NCBI GenBank assembly: GCA_046328125.1
Contig: JAXLXF010000037.1
Coordinates: 9,307 to 73,306, forward strand
Length of the DNA: 64,000 bases
DNA from: JADZEM01 sp046328125
GTDB taxonomy: Bacteria; Chloroflexota; UBA6077; JACCZL01
Direction of reading: 5' to 3'
Shown: one piece after another, positions 34,850 to 43,023 of the stretch
Layout: each line of letters starts with the position of its first letter
How positions within the stretch are numbered: position 1 is the stretch's first letter
The notes under the pieces: model-generated
What the model saw: the letters and a program-made list of their open reading frames with translations, nothing else
Told to the model about the DNA's origin: nothing
Database searches by the model: none
Position numbers and translations under genes: made by a program

Positions 34850-35806
34850 ATGACCGAGTACGTCGTCAGGCGCGTCGTGCTGATGGTGCCGGTCGCCTTC
34901 CTGGTCACGATGATGATCTTCGTCCTGATCCGGATGGCGCCCGGGGATCCGGTCCTGGTCTACGCCGGCGAGGAGCGCGACCCGGAGCAGTTGCAGGTGA
35001 TTCGGCGGTCGTTGGGGCTGGATCAGCCGCTGCCCGTCCAGTACGCGCTCTGGCTCGGGAAGGCCGTCCAGGGCGACTTCGGCCGGTCGATCCGGACCCG
35101 CCAGCCGGTCGCCGAGGCGATCCGCGAGCGGCTCGGCGCGACGCTGGAGCTGGGGCTGGCGGCGGTGCTGCTCTCGTCGTCGGTGTCGCTGGTGGTCGGG
35201 ACGATCTCGGCGCTCAGACGCAACTCCTGGATCGACATCCTCGCCACGGGGATCACGCTGGGGGGCGTCTCGCTACCGAACTTCTTCCTGGGGCTGGTGC
35301 TGATCCTGATCTTCGGGCTGGCGTTCCGGCTGTTCCCGCCGGGCGGCTACGTCTCGTTCGCGCAGGATCCGGCCGGCAACCTCCACCGGCTGCTGCTGCC
35401 GGCCGTGACGGTGGCGACGGCCAGCCTCGCCGTCAACCTGCGCCAGGTCCGGTCGAGCCTGCTGGACGTGCTGGCCCAGGACTACATCCGGACCGCTCGC
35501 GCCAAGGGGCTGCCGCAGTTCGCGGTCATCATGGGGCACGCGCTCAAGAACGCTTTGATCCCGGTCGTGACGCTGGTCGGCTTGCAGGTGGGCGCCGTGG
35601 TCGAGGGGGCGCTGATCACCGAGACGATCTTCTCCTGGCCCGGCGTCGGGAAGCTGGCGGTGGACAGCATCGGCGGGCGGGACTACCCGGTGGTGCAGGC
35701 GATCGTGCTGCTCTCGGCGCTGTCGTTCATGGTGACGACGCTGCTGGTGGACATTCTGTACGGCTGGCTCGACCCGCGCATCTCGATGGGGAGGGCGGCA
35801 CGATGA
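34850..35806 (+). CDS. Peptide/nickel-type ABC transporter permease (DppB/OppB type)
   Basis: The 318-residue inner-membrane protein starts at ATG 34850 (MTEYVVRRVVLMVPVAFL). It has about six helices, the family signature PGDPVLV near the N-terminus and the EAA-like loop DYIRTARAKGLPQFAVIM. It overlaps the next permease by 4 nt (ATGA), so expression of the pair is coupled. With the DppC-type permease it forms the channel fed by the lipoprotein at 33072. No ATPase genes (DppD/DppF) are adjacent, which is unusual for peptide importers. Confidence 0.94.
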   Translation: MTEYVVRRVVLMVPVAFLVTMMIFVLIRMAPGDPVLVYAGEERDPEQLQVIRRSLGLDQPLPVQYALWLGKAVQGDFGRSIRTRQPVAEAIRERLGATLELGLAAVLLSSSVSLVVGTISALRRNSWIDILATGITLGGVSLPNFFLGLVLILIFGLAFRLFPPGGYVSFAQDPAGNLHRLLLPAVTVATASLAVNLRQVRSSLLDVLAQDYIRTARAKGLPQFAVIMGHALKNALIPVVTLVGLQVGAVVEGALITETIFSWPGVGKLAVDSIGGRDYPVVQAIVLLSALSFMVTTLLVDILYGWLDPRISMGRAAR

Positions 35807-36705
35807 GCCAGGCTGGCGCGATGTCCGGCGTGCGGCTGCCGGCCGAGGGGCGGGTGGTGACCCGGCCGGGGCGGGTCCGCTACTTCCTGCGGCGCAACCC
35901 GCGCGTGTTGATCGGCGGGAGCGTCGTGGTGCTGCTGGCGCTGGTCGCGCTGCTCGCGCCGTACATCGTCCCGTACGACCCGATCGACGTGGACCCGTCG
36001 CAGGCGATGGAGGCGCCGAGCCTGAAGCACTGGCTCGGCACCGACGACCTGGGCCGCGACGTGTTCAGCCGGGTGGTGATGGGCTCCAGAGTCTCGCTGT
36101 CGGTCGGGCTGATCTCGGTCACCATCGGGCTGGTGCTCGGCGTCTCGATCGGGCTGGCAGCTGGCTACCTGGGCGGGACGGTTGACCTGCTGGCGATGCG
36201 CGCCATCGACGCGCTGCTGGCGTTCCCAGCCTTGCTGCTGGCGATCTCGATCACGGCGGCGCTCGGGCCGCAGCTCTGGAACGCGATGATCGCGATCGGG
36301 GTGGTGGCGATTCCGGCCTACACCCGGTTGACACGGGCGCAAGTGCTGTCGATCCGCGAGCGCGAGTACGTCACCGCGACCCGCGCGCTCGGGGCGTCCT
36401 CCTGGCGAATCGTCTTCCGCCACATCCTGCCGAACGTCTCGAACTCGCTGGTGGTGCAGGCCAGCCTGTCGACGGCGTTTGCGATCCTGGCCGAGGCGTC
36501 GCTGTCGTTCCTGGGGCTCGGCGCGCAGCCGCCCACGCCGAGCTGGGGCCAGGACATCAACTACTCGCAGCGCTACTTGACGAACATGATGTGGTGGATG
36601 AGCGCCGGCCCCGGCATGGCGATCTTCCTGGCGGTGCTCTCGTTCAACTTCCTGGGCGACGCGTTGCGGGACGCACTGGACCCGCACCTGCGCCGCCGGG
36701 CATAG
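35803..36705 (+). CDS. Peptide/nickel-type ABC transporter permease (DppC/OppC type)
   Basis: The 300-residue protein starts at ATG 35803 inside the stop region of the previous gene. It has an N-terminal extension, about five to six helices, the region GTDDLGRDVFSRVVMGSR that is conserved in DppC proteins, and the EAA loop EYVTATRALGASSWRIVFRH. It pairs with the upstream DppB-type protein. The operon ends here: its stop is 3 nt from the convergent tRNA-binding protein stop, so there is no room for a classical terminator between them. Confidence 0.94.
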   Translation: MSQAGAMSGVRLPAEGRVVTRPGRVRYFLRRNPRVLIGGSVVVLLALVALLAPYIVPYDPIDVDPSQAMEAPSLKHWLGTDDLGRDVFSRVVMGSRVSLSVGLISVTIGLVLGVSIGLAAGYLGGTVDLLAMRAIDALLAFPALLLAISITAALGPQLWNAMIAIGVVAIPAYTRLTRAQVLSIREREYVTATRALGASSWRIVFRHILPNVSNSLVVQASLSTAFAILAEASLSFLGLGAQPPTPSWGQDINYSQRYLTNMMWWMSAGPGMAIFLAVLSFNFLGDALRDALDPHLRRRA

Positions 36706-36708
36706 AAT

Positions 36709-37161
36709 TTACGAGACGCGGGTGCCGGGCGGAATCTCCTTGTCGAGGGTGATGAGGCCGAGCTCCTCGCCCTCGCTTCGGCCGCCGGCGGCCAGCAGCA
36801 TGCCTCTGGACTCGACGCCGCGCAGTTTCGCTGGCTTGAGATTCGCGACGATCACGATGCGCCGCCCGACGAGGTCGTCAGGCTCGTAGAACTGGGCGAT
36901 GCCCGAGACGATGGTCCGCTTCTCGAAGCCGAGGTCGAGGTCGAGCTTGAGCAGCTTGTCGGTCTTCGGGACGCGCTCGCAGGCCAGCACGACGGCGACG
37001 CGCAGGTCGATTTTGGCGAAGTCGTCGATGGTGATGACGTCGCTCTGCTCGACGGCTGGCGCCTCTGCCGTCGCCGACGTCGATGGGGCCGCTGGCGCTG
37101 GGGCTGATGCGGCGGTCCCGGTTGCCGCCGCCGGAGCTACCTGATCTGGCTGCGTCTCCAC
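36709..37161 (-). CDS. tRNA-binding OB-fold protein (methionyl-tRNA synthetase beta-subunit-like)
   Basis: The start is GTG 37161 after GGGAGG, giving 150 residues; longer readings run into low-complexity sequence without a ribosome-binding site. The first 50 residues are Ala/Pro/Thr-rich, and the rest is a Trbp111-type EMAP/OB domain (IDDFAKIDLRVAVVLACE, then DLGFEKRTIVSGIAQFY and VIVANLKPAKLRGVES), as found at the C-terminus of MetG or as separate MetRS-beta proteins. It binds tRNA nonspecifically as a dimer. No metG gene adjoins; the next gene upstream on the same strand is tmk. Confidence 0.88.
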   Translation of the reverse strand: METQPDQVAPAAATGTAASAPAPAAPSTSATAEAPAVEQSDVITIDDFAKIDLRVAVVLACERVPKTDKLLKLDLDLGFEKRTIVSGIAQFYEPDDLVGRRIVIVANLKPAKLRGVESRGMLLAAGGRSEGEELGLITLDKEIPPGTRVS

Positions 37162-37332
37162 GCTCGTCCTCCCGATCTCGGCGCCGCGCTCGGGCGCCGC
37201 TGTCTGCTTCTCTGTGGCTCGGCCGAGTCGATTGGATGATACTGGCCGCCGCGTCTGGACCGATATCGTGGACCCGATCCGATGCGCCACGGTGCCGCAC
37301 CGTGACGGCACGGTCCGGGTGGGGCGAAGCCG

Positions 37333-37938
37333 TCAGCCCGGGAAGCGGGCCTGGAGGGCGGCGAGCACCCGGTCCCGCACGGTGTCGCGGTCGGCGGCGG
37401 CGTCCGCGACAATCCAGGACGGGTCGCGGGCGAGCGTGTGGTACGCCTCGCGGGCGGCAGAGAGGAGATCCAGCCGGGCCTCGTAGGCGTCCCGACCGCC
37501 GGTCTTACGGGCCAGCGAGACCTCCGGCGTGATGTCCAGCAGGATCGTCAGGTCGGCGGGCGGCAGCCCCCGCTCGACGGCCATCATCCACTCCAGATCC
37601 AGCCCCTGGGCCGCGCCATAGGCCACCCCTGAAGCGATGTAGCGGTCCACGACGATGGCCCGCCCCTCGGCGAGCCATCCTCGGAGCTCGCCGGCACGCT
37701 CCCAACGGTTGGCAGCGTAGAGCAGCTGGCGCGCTTCGGCGGGGTAGCTGCGCTCGCCACGCAGGAACGCCGTGATCTCGTGGCCGAGCGTGGTGCGGTA
37801 GTCGGGAAAGCCGGTCTGCTCGGTCGGGACGCCCCGCGACCGGAGCTCCGATGCCAGCCACTCGCAGACCGTCTGCTTACCGGCCTGGTCGATGCCCTCA
37901 ATGGCGATGAGCCTGCCGGCGAGCTGCTTCACGGACAC
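37333..37938 (-). CDS. tmk: Thymidylate kinase
   Basis: This enzyme phosphorylates dTMP to dTDP with ATP, an essential step in DNA precursor synthesis. The 201-residue protein carries a P-loop (EGIDQAGKQT, Gly15-Thr23), the DRY-like motif VVDRYIASGVAYGAAQGL and a LID-region basic motif (KTGGRDAYE). The P-loop residues Gln18 and Gln22 replace the more usual Gly/Ser and Thr (GxDGxGKTT/S), a variant also seen in some archaeal-type kinases. The length fits the family (about 200-210). The ATG at 37938 follows a weak ribosome-binding site. It is upstream of the tRNA-binding protein gene on the same strand, separated by about 170 nt. Confidence 0.9.
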   Translation of the reverse strand: MSVKQLAGRLIAIEGIDQAGKQTVCEWLASELRSRGVPTEQTGFPDYRTTLGHEITAFLRGERSYPAEARQLLYAANRWERAGELRGWLAEGRAIVVDRYIASGVAYGAAQGLDLEWMMAVERGLPPADLTILLDITPEVSLARKTGGRDAYEARLDLLSAAREAYHTLARDPSWIVADAAADRDTVRDRVLAALQARFPG

Positions 37939-38037
37939 CTCATGGGATCAGAATGGGAGCCGGATGATGCCATGGATTGACTGGGTGGCGCTGCCCGGAG
38001 GCGCCACTCACGTTAGCCTCGATGGGCTCCGATGCCT

Positions 38038-38150
38038 CGTCGGGGCTTGAAAGCCCCGCCTACACTCATGGCGTCGCGCTGCGACGCCGAAGCACCGCGT
38101 CTTGTCGCAGAGCGACATTTGACTGTAGGCGTAGGTTTCAACCTACGGCG
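38038..38150 (-). repeat. Four-hairpin interspersed repeat element, copy 2 (inverted)
   Basis: Read on the minus strand this 113-nt element shows the same four palindromes as 31756-31869. The first is CGTAGGTTGAAACCTACG, differing from copy 1 on both arms in a base-pair-preserving way. The others (TGTCGCTCTGCGACA, GGCGTCGCAGCGCGACGCC, GGGGCTTTCAAGCCCC) match. It lies between tmk and glpD. Confidence 0.9.
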
Positions 38151-38285
38151 TGCCCTGCGGGCCGCTGTCCACCTTCGGGCGGCATTCGCTCATGTTACAC
38201 TCTCACGCGTGGCCGATGCCGTCGCAAACGGTGATGGCCGCTGGCCTGTTGGATGCGTACTTCTCGTCTACGGTGATGCGAGCGA

Positions 38286-39929
38286 ATGAAGCGTGCCAAC
38301 CTCCAGGAGCTGACCTCGGGTGTCCTGGATGTGCTGGTGGTCGGCGGCGGGATCGTCGGCTGCGGGATCGCCCGTGACGCGGCTCTGCGTGGCTTGCGTG
38401 TCGGGCTGATCGAGCGCGAAGACTTCGGCGGTGGCACGACCTCCCGCTCGACGCGCCTGATCCACGGCGGGCTGCGCTACCTGGAGCTGCTCGACTTCGC
38501 GCTGGTGCGCCAGGACATGCGCGAGCGCGAGATCCTGCTCCGGATCGCCCCGCACCTCGTGAAGCCGCTTCCGTTCCTGGTCCCGATGTACGGCTGGCCG
38601 GCCTGGAAGCGGGACCGGCTGCGGATCGGCATGGTCCTCTACGACATGCTGTCGTACGACAAGAGCCTGCCGCGCCACAGCTTCCTCACACGGGAGGCGG
38701 CGCTGGCCGAGGAGCCCGAGCTGAACCCGCGCGGTCTCCAGGGAGCGGCCCGTTACTTCGACTGCCAGGTCGAGCTGCCGGAACGGCTGACGCTCGCCAA
38801 CGCCATCGACGCTGCCGAGCATGGCGCGCTGCTCAGGAACTACACCGACGTCGTCCGCTTCATCCGCGAGGGCGGGCGGGTCGTCGGCGCGGAGGTGCGG
38901 GACATCGCCACGGACCGACAGGTGAACGTCCGTGCCTCGGTGGTGGTCAACGCGACCGGCCCCTGGCTGGACCGCAGCCTGGCCGAGGCCGGCGAGACCG
39001 AGACGGCGCCGCTCCTGCGCACCACCAAGGGCGTCCATCTGGTGATGCCGAAGACCAGCACCAACGCCATCCTCTCGATCGCGGCGTCTGACGGGCGCGT
39101 CTTCTTCGTGGTGCCCTGGTTCGGCTACTCGCTGGTCGGGACCACCGACACCGACTTCGCGGACGACCCCGGCAACGCCCACGCCGAGCTGTCGGACGTG
39201 GAGTACTTGCTCCGCGAAGCCGCGGTGATCTTCCCCTCACTCCGAGGTGCGCCGGTCTACTACGGCATGGCTGGCGTGCGCGCGCTGGTGCGCAAGGAGG
39301 GGGTCCGTGAGGGGGCCGTCTCCCGCAAGCACGCCATCCGAGATCACGGCAAGCTGGGGGGCCCGGACGGCCTGATCTCGGTGCTGGGCGGCAAGATCAC
39401 GGCGTACCGTGGCATCGCCGAGGAGGCGACGGACGCGGTGATGACGCGGCTGGGACGGCACAGCGCCCGTCACACGGCGTTCTCGCCGCTGCCCGGCGGG
39501 GATGGCTCGCCGGACGAGGTGCTGAAGACGCTGAAGCCACGGGCGCAGAGCATGGGCCTGTCCGACCGTCAGGTAGATCACCTGATCGAGCTGTACGGCT
39601 CTCGGGCGCGCGAGGTGCTGGTGCTCGCCGAGCGCCGCCCAAACCTCGCGACCCCGTTCTGCGAGCACGGCCCGACGATCAAGGCGCAGGCGTGCTATGC
39701 GGCGCTGAATGAGGGCGCCGAGACGCTGGCCGACGTGATGCTGCGGCGAGCGCCGATCGGGTTGGAGTCGTGCCTGGGCCTGGATTGTGTGGAGGCCGTC
39801 GCCGACGTGGTGGGCCAGACGCTGCGCTGGGACGACGACCGTCGCCGCAAGGAGGCCGAGGCGTACCGGCAGCTGGTCGCGGAGCGGTACTCCGCGCCGC
39901 TCGCGGAGCACGCCGCCGCCTCCGCGTGA
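38286..39929 (+). CDS. glpD: FAD-dependent glycerol-3-phosphate dehydrogenase
   Basis: This flavoenzyme oxidises sn-glycerol-3-phosphate to dihydroxyacetone phosphate and passes electrons to quinones at the membrane surface. The 547-residue protein shows the FAD Rossmann motif VVGGGIVGCGIARDAALRG, the family segment RSTRLIHGGLRYLE, the second flavin motif VVNATGPW, GTTDTDF and the C-terminal domain (PFCEHGPTIKAQACYA). The start is ATG 38286. It has no glpF or glpK beside it. It ends at an octamer inverted repeat shared with the convergent sulfotransferase gene. The assignment to GlpD rather than a GlpA/GlpC-type complex rests on the single-subunit length and absence of a partner gene. Confidence 0.93.
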   Translation: MKRANLQELTSGVLDVLVVGGGIVGCGIARDAALRGLRVGLIEREDFGGGTTSRSTRLIHGGLRYLELLDFALVRQDMREREILLRIAPHLVKPLPFLVPMYGWPAWKRDRLRIGMVLYDMLSYDKSLPRHSFLTREAALAEEPELNPRGLQGAARYFDCQVELPERLTLANAIDAAEHGALLRNYTDVVRFIREGGRVVGAEVRDIATDRQVNVRASVVVNATGPWLDRSLAEAGETETAPLLRTTKGVHLVMPKTSTNAILSIAASDGRVFFVVPWFGYSLVGTTDTDFADDPGNAHAELSDVEYLLREAAVIFPSLRGAPVYYGMAGVRALVRKEGVREGAVSRKHAIRDHGKLGGPDGLISVLGGKITAYRGIAEEATDAVMTRLGRHSARHTAFSPLPGGDGSPDEVLKTLKPRAQSMGLSDRQVDHLIELYGSRAREVLVLAERRPNLATPFCEHGPTIKAQACYAALNEGAETLADVMLRRAPIGLESCLGLDCVEAVADVVGQTLRWDDDRRRKEAEAYRQLVAERYSAPLAEHAAASA

Positions 39930-40017
39930 GGAGACAGGAGCCAGGAGCCAGGAGCCAGGAGGAGACAGCGAGGCCAGACGCCCCTCCTGACTCCTGTCTA
40001 CTGACTCCTGTCTCCTC
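39928..40017. terminator. Octamer inverted repeat between glpD and the sulfotransferase gene
   Basis: Arms 39928-39962 and 39983-40017 are 35 bp each with a few mismatches, made of GGAGACAG/GGAGCCAG units and their complements. The arms overlap the glpD stop codon and the last codons and stop of the minus-strand gene, so it likely serves as a bidirectional terminator. It belongs to the same repeat type as 16127-16201 and 8951-9238. Confidence 0.8.
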
Positions 40018-40615
40018 GGTTGCGGTAGAGCGTCGGGTCCACGGCGGCCAGCATCCGGTCGCGGTCCAGCTCCAGGCCCAGGAACGCGATCAGCTCGTCT
40101 ACGTGGCGCTCGGGCTGCTCGGCCAGCTCGTGGTAGGTCACGTCCAGCACTGAGAGATTCGGCTGCGCGGCCATCCAGCCGTCGATCTCCTTCAGGTGCT
40201 TCTCGAACAGGGCGGCCATCTGCGCGTCTGAGATCGTGTCGGTCGGCTCGCCGCGCCGGACCAGCATCTTCTTCTGGGAGGCGAGCACTTCGGGCAGTCG
40301 GCGACGCATGAACAGCACTTTGTAGATGCTGGTGGGCGGCAGGTGCTTGAGCAAGTACGAGATGACCTTGACCGCTTTTCCGTGGGCGTCGTCCACCCAG
40401 GCGACGTCGCCCTTGCCCATCTGCTTGACGCGCTCCAGCTCGAAGTAGCCCTTCGGGTTGTCGTCGTCGGCGGTGCGCTGGCCGTCCTGCACGAGCGGGA
40501 CGCCACCGGCCTGGAGCATGTTCATCATCAGCGAGGTTCCGGAGCGGGGCAGCCCCGAGACGACGATCACGGGCGCAGACTGCGCGGTCTGAGCAGGCAT
40601 AGGGGCGACTTTCAC
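39998..40615 (-). CDS. Sulfotransferase family protein
   Basis: The 205-residue protein has the P-loop-like PAPS-binding motif VSGLPRSGTSLMMNMLQAGG near its start and the second family segment YKVLFMRRRLPEVLASQKKM. It likely transfers sulfate from PAPS to a carbohydrate or small molecule, although many short members have no demonstrated activity. The start at 40615 is GTG; ATG 40600 is an alternative, and neither has a strong ribosome-binding site. The last five residues (GDRSQ) and the stop codon are encoded by an octamer repeat, so the natural C-terminus may have been changed. The length is shorter than typical sulfotransferases (about 250-300). Confidence 0.85.
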   Translation of the reverse strand: MKVAPMPAQTAQSAPVIVVSGLPRSGTSLMMNMLQAGGVPLVQDGQRTADDDNPKGYFELERVKQMGKGDVAWVDDAHGKAVKVISYLLKHLPPTSIYKVLFMRRRLPEVLASQKKMLVRRGEPTDTISDAQMAALFEKHLKEIDGWMAAQPNLSVLDVTYHELAEQPERHVDELIAFLGLELDRDRMLAAVDPTLYRNRGDRSQ

Positions 40616-40690
40616 CTGAGAACAAGAGTGTGGGAGAGAAGCTGATGGCGTGCCCGACTCCCACGCGGGCGCCGGGCACGCAAGTCGCGG

Positions 40691-41590
40691 CTAGTTCGCC
40701 TTGCGATGGACCTCGATGTTCGCCAGCTTCTCGTGGAAGTGGACCAGCGCGCTGTGGTCCGCTTCCAGGTGGCCGTCGATCTTGATCGCCTGCATCATCT
40801 CCATCGCGAAGGCGGTCAGCGGCAGCGGCGTGCCGGTGTTCTGGCCCGCCGAGAGCGCGTTCTGGAGATCCTTGATGTGGAGGCTGATCCGGAAGCCCGG
40901 CTTGAAGTTCCGGTCCATCATCATCGGCGCCTTGGCGTCCATGACGGTGCTGCCGGCCAGGCCGCCGCGGATCGCCTGGTAGACCAGGTCCGGGTCCACG
41001 CCGGACTTCATCGCCAGCGTCAGTGCCTCGCCGACCGCCGCGATGTTGAGCGCCACGACGATCTGGTTCGCCAGCTTCGTGACCTGCCCGGCGCCGATGT
41101 CGCCGCAGAGGACCGCGCTGCCCATCGCGTCGAAGATCGGCTTCGCCTCGTCGAAGTCAGCCTGCGTGCCGCCGCACATGATCGCCAGCGTGCCGTCGAT
41201 CGCCTTCGGCTCGCCGCCGCTGACGGGCGCGTCCACGAACCGGACGCCCTTCTCCTTCAGCCCGATGCCGACCTCGCGCGAGATGCCCGGGTCGATCGAG
41301 CTCATGTCCACGACCAGCGAACCGGCCTTGATCCCCTCGGCTACGCCGTTCTCGCCAAAGATCGCCGTCTTGACGTGAGGGCCGTTCGGCACCATCGTGA
41401 TGATGAACTCGCACTTCTCGGCGACTTCGCGGGCGGAGCGTGCACCTTCGGCGCCCTCGGACATGATCTCGTCCAGGGCGGCCGGGACGATGTCGTAGAC
41501 GACCAGCTTGTGGCCAGCCTTCAGCAGGTTGCGCGTCATCGGCTTGCCCATGATCCCGAGGCCGATGAAACCGATTGGTCCGTTCGCCAT
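40691..41590 (-). CDS. Beta-hydroxyacid dehydrogenase (2-hydroxy-3-oxopropionate reductase type)
   Basis: The 299-residue protein has the NAD(P) motif GFIGLGIMGKPMTRNLLKAG, the substrate-binding motif DAPVSGGEPKA and the catalytic-lysine motif GAGQVTKLANQIVV. It belongs to the family of GarR, 3-hydroxyisobutyrate dehydrogenase and related enzymes, which interconvert hydroxyacids and semialdehydes. The close match to the GarR-like pattern favours tartronate semialdehyde reduction in glycerate metabolism, but the exact substrate is not certain. ATG 41590 is the start. It precedes no obvious partner; the DAHP synthase gene lies 84 nt upstream on the same strand. Confidence 0.9.
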   Translation of the reverse strand: MANGPIGFIGLGIMGKPMTRNLLKAGHKLVVYDIVPAALDEIMSEGAEGARSAREVAEKCEFIITMVPNGPHVKTAIFGENGVAEGIKAGSLVVDMSSIDPGISREVGIGLKEKGVRFVDAPVSGGEPKAIDGTLAIMCGGTQADFDEAKPIFDAMGSAVLCGDIGAGQVTKLANQIVVALNIAAVGEALTLAMKSGVDPDLVYQAIRGGLAGSTVMDAKAPMMMDRNFKPGFRISLHIKDLQNALSAGQNTGTPLPLTAFAMEMMQAIKIDGHLEADHSALVHFHEKLANIEVHRKAN

Positions 41591-41674
41591 ACTCGTTCTC
41601 TCCTCCCTGTGTTGCCCGGCAGTATCCCCCGCCGGGCAGGCTCACGTCGACTGTCTCGACCGTCAGGCTCCCGG

Positions 41675-42751
41675 CTACCGCCCGCTGCCGACCGGGACGC
41701 GCGCCTCGCGGCGGGACCGGACGGCGGCGGCCAGCTCGCGTAGCGACGGCACCGTCTGGTCCCAGCTGACACAGGCATCGGTGATGCTCTGGCCGTACAC
41801 CAGCTTGTCGCGGTCCACCAGATCCTGGCGGCCCTCCACCAGGAAGCTCTCCATCAGGACGCCGATGATGCCGCGCTCGCCGGCCGCGATCTGCTGGGCC
41901 ACGTCACTCGCGACGATGGGCTGGCGGTTGTGGTCCTTGCCGCTGTTGCCATGGCTGGTGTCCACCATCAGGCGGCGAGGCTTGCCGGCGCGGTCCAGGG
42001 CGCTCAGCGCGGCCTGGACGTTCTCGGTGTCGTAGTTGGTGCCGCGCTCGCCGCCACGCAGGATGATGTGGGTCTCGTCGTTGCCGGTCGTGGTGACGAT
42101 GCCGGCCAGCCCCTGCTCGGTGACGCCGAAGAAGCTGTGTGCGCCGGCGGCGGCGGCAAGCGCGTCGATGGCGACCTTCACCCCGCCGTCCGTGCCGTTC
42201 TTGAAGCCGACCGGCACCGAGAGGCCGGACGCCAGCTGCCGGTGCACCTGGCTCTCGGTGGTCCGCGCACCGATGGCCCCCCAGACGATCAGGTCGGAGA
42301 TGAACTGCGGCGAGACCGGGTCCAGGAGCTCGCAGCCGGCCGTCACGCCGATGTCGAGCAGGTCGAGCAGGAGTCGGCGAGCCAGCTTCAGCCCCTCGTT
42401 GGAGCGGCAGGTGCCGTCCAGGTGGGGGTCGTTGATGAGACCCTTCCAGCCGACCGTCGTCCGCGGCTTCTCGAAGTAGACCCGCATCACGACGCAGAGG
42501 TCGTCCTCCAGCTCGTCGGCCAGCGCCTTGAGGCGGCGACCGTACTCCATGCCGGCCTCGACGTCGTGGATCGAGCACGGCCCGACGACGACGACCAGGC
42601 GGTCATCCTCGCCCTCCATGATGCGGACGATCTGGTCTCTAGTCTGGGAGACCAGGATCGAGCCGGCCTCGGACAGCGGGAGCTCCTCGATGAGGATGGC
42701 CGGCGAGATCAGCGGGCGGATGGATTCGATGCGGAGGTCTCGGGTCTTCAT
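41675..42751 (-). CDS. aroG: 3-deoxy-7-phosphoheptulonate synthase (class I DAHP synthase)
   Basis: This enzyme condenses phosphoenolpyruvate and erythrose-4-phosphate as the first step of aromatic amino acid and chorismate synthesis. The 358-residue protein is class I, type AroG/AroF/AroH: it has VVVVGPCSIHDVEAGMEYG, MRVYFEKPRTTVGWKG, FKNGTDGG, HIILRGGERG and DTSHGNSGKDH. The start is ATG 42751. The class I enzymes are usually feedback regulated by aromatic amino acids; which effector cannot be said from this sequence. It lies directly upstream of the hydroxyacid dehydrogenase gene. The length and motifs are typical. Confidence 0.96.
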   Translation of the reverse strand: MKTRDLRIESIRPLISPAILIEELPLSEAGSILVSQTRDQIVRIMEGEDDRLVVVVGPCSIHDVEAGMEYGRRLKALADELEDDLCVVMRVYFEKPRTTVGWKGLINDPHLDGTCRSNEGLKLARRLLLDLLDIGVTAGCELLDPVSPQFISDLIVWGAIGARTTESQVHRQLASGLSVPVGFKNGTDGGVKVAIDALAAAAGAHSFFGVTEQGLAGIVTTTGNDETHIILRGGERGTNYDTENVQAALSALDRAGKPRRLMVDTSHGNSGKDHNRQPIVASDVAQQIAAGERGIIGVLMESFLVEGRQDLVDRDKLVYGQSITDACVSWDQTVPSLRELAAAVRSRREARVPVGSGR

Positions 42752-43023
42752 CGGCAGTCCTGTGCGCTCCGTGCGCCAGCCGAGTGGGGTGGCGCAGGCG
42801 AATCGTAGCGAGAGTATCAGCGCTTCCGGGACTCGGCCGGCAGTGGCCGAGCGGTCGCGTGCAGCGCGAGGGGTCGTCGATCCGGCGTGCCGCGAGAGAT
42901 GTTCTACCAGTTTCGCGCGCAGTTTGCGACCGCGTCCGCGCAGGCCGTGGGTTGAAACCTCGCTGCCGTTCCGTCCGATCCGGTCCAGAGCGTCAGATAC
43001 GCTCGTCGCGTGCAGGCAGCAGC

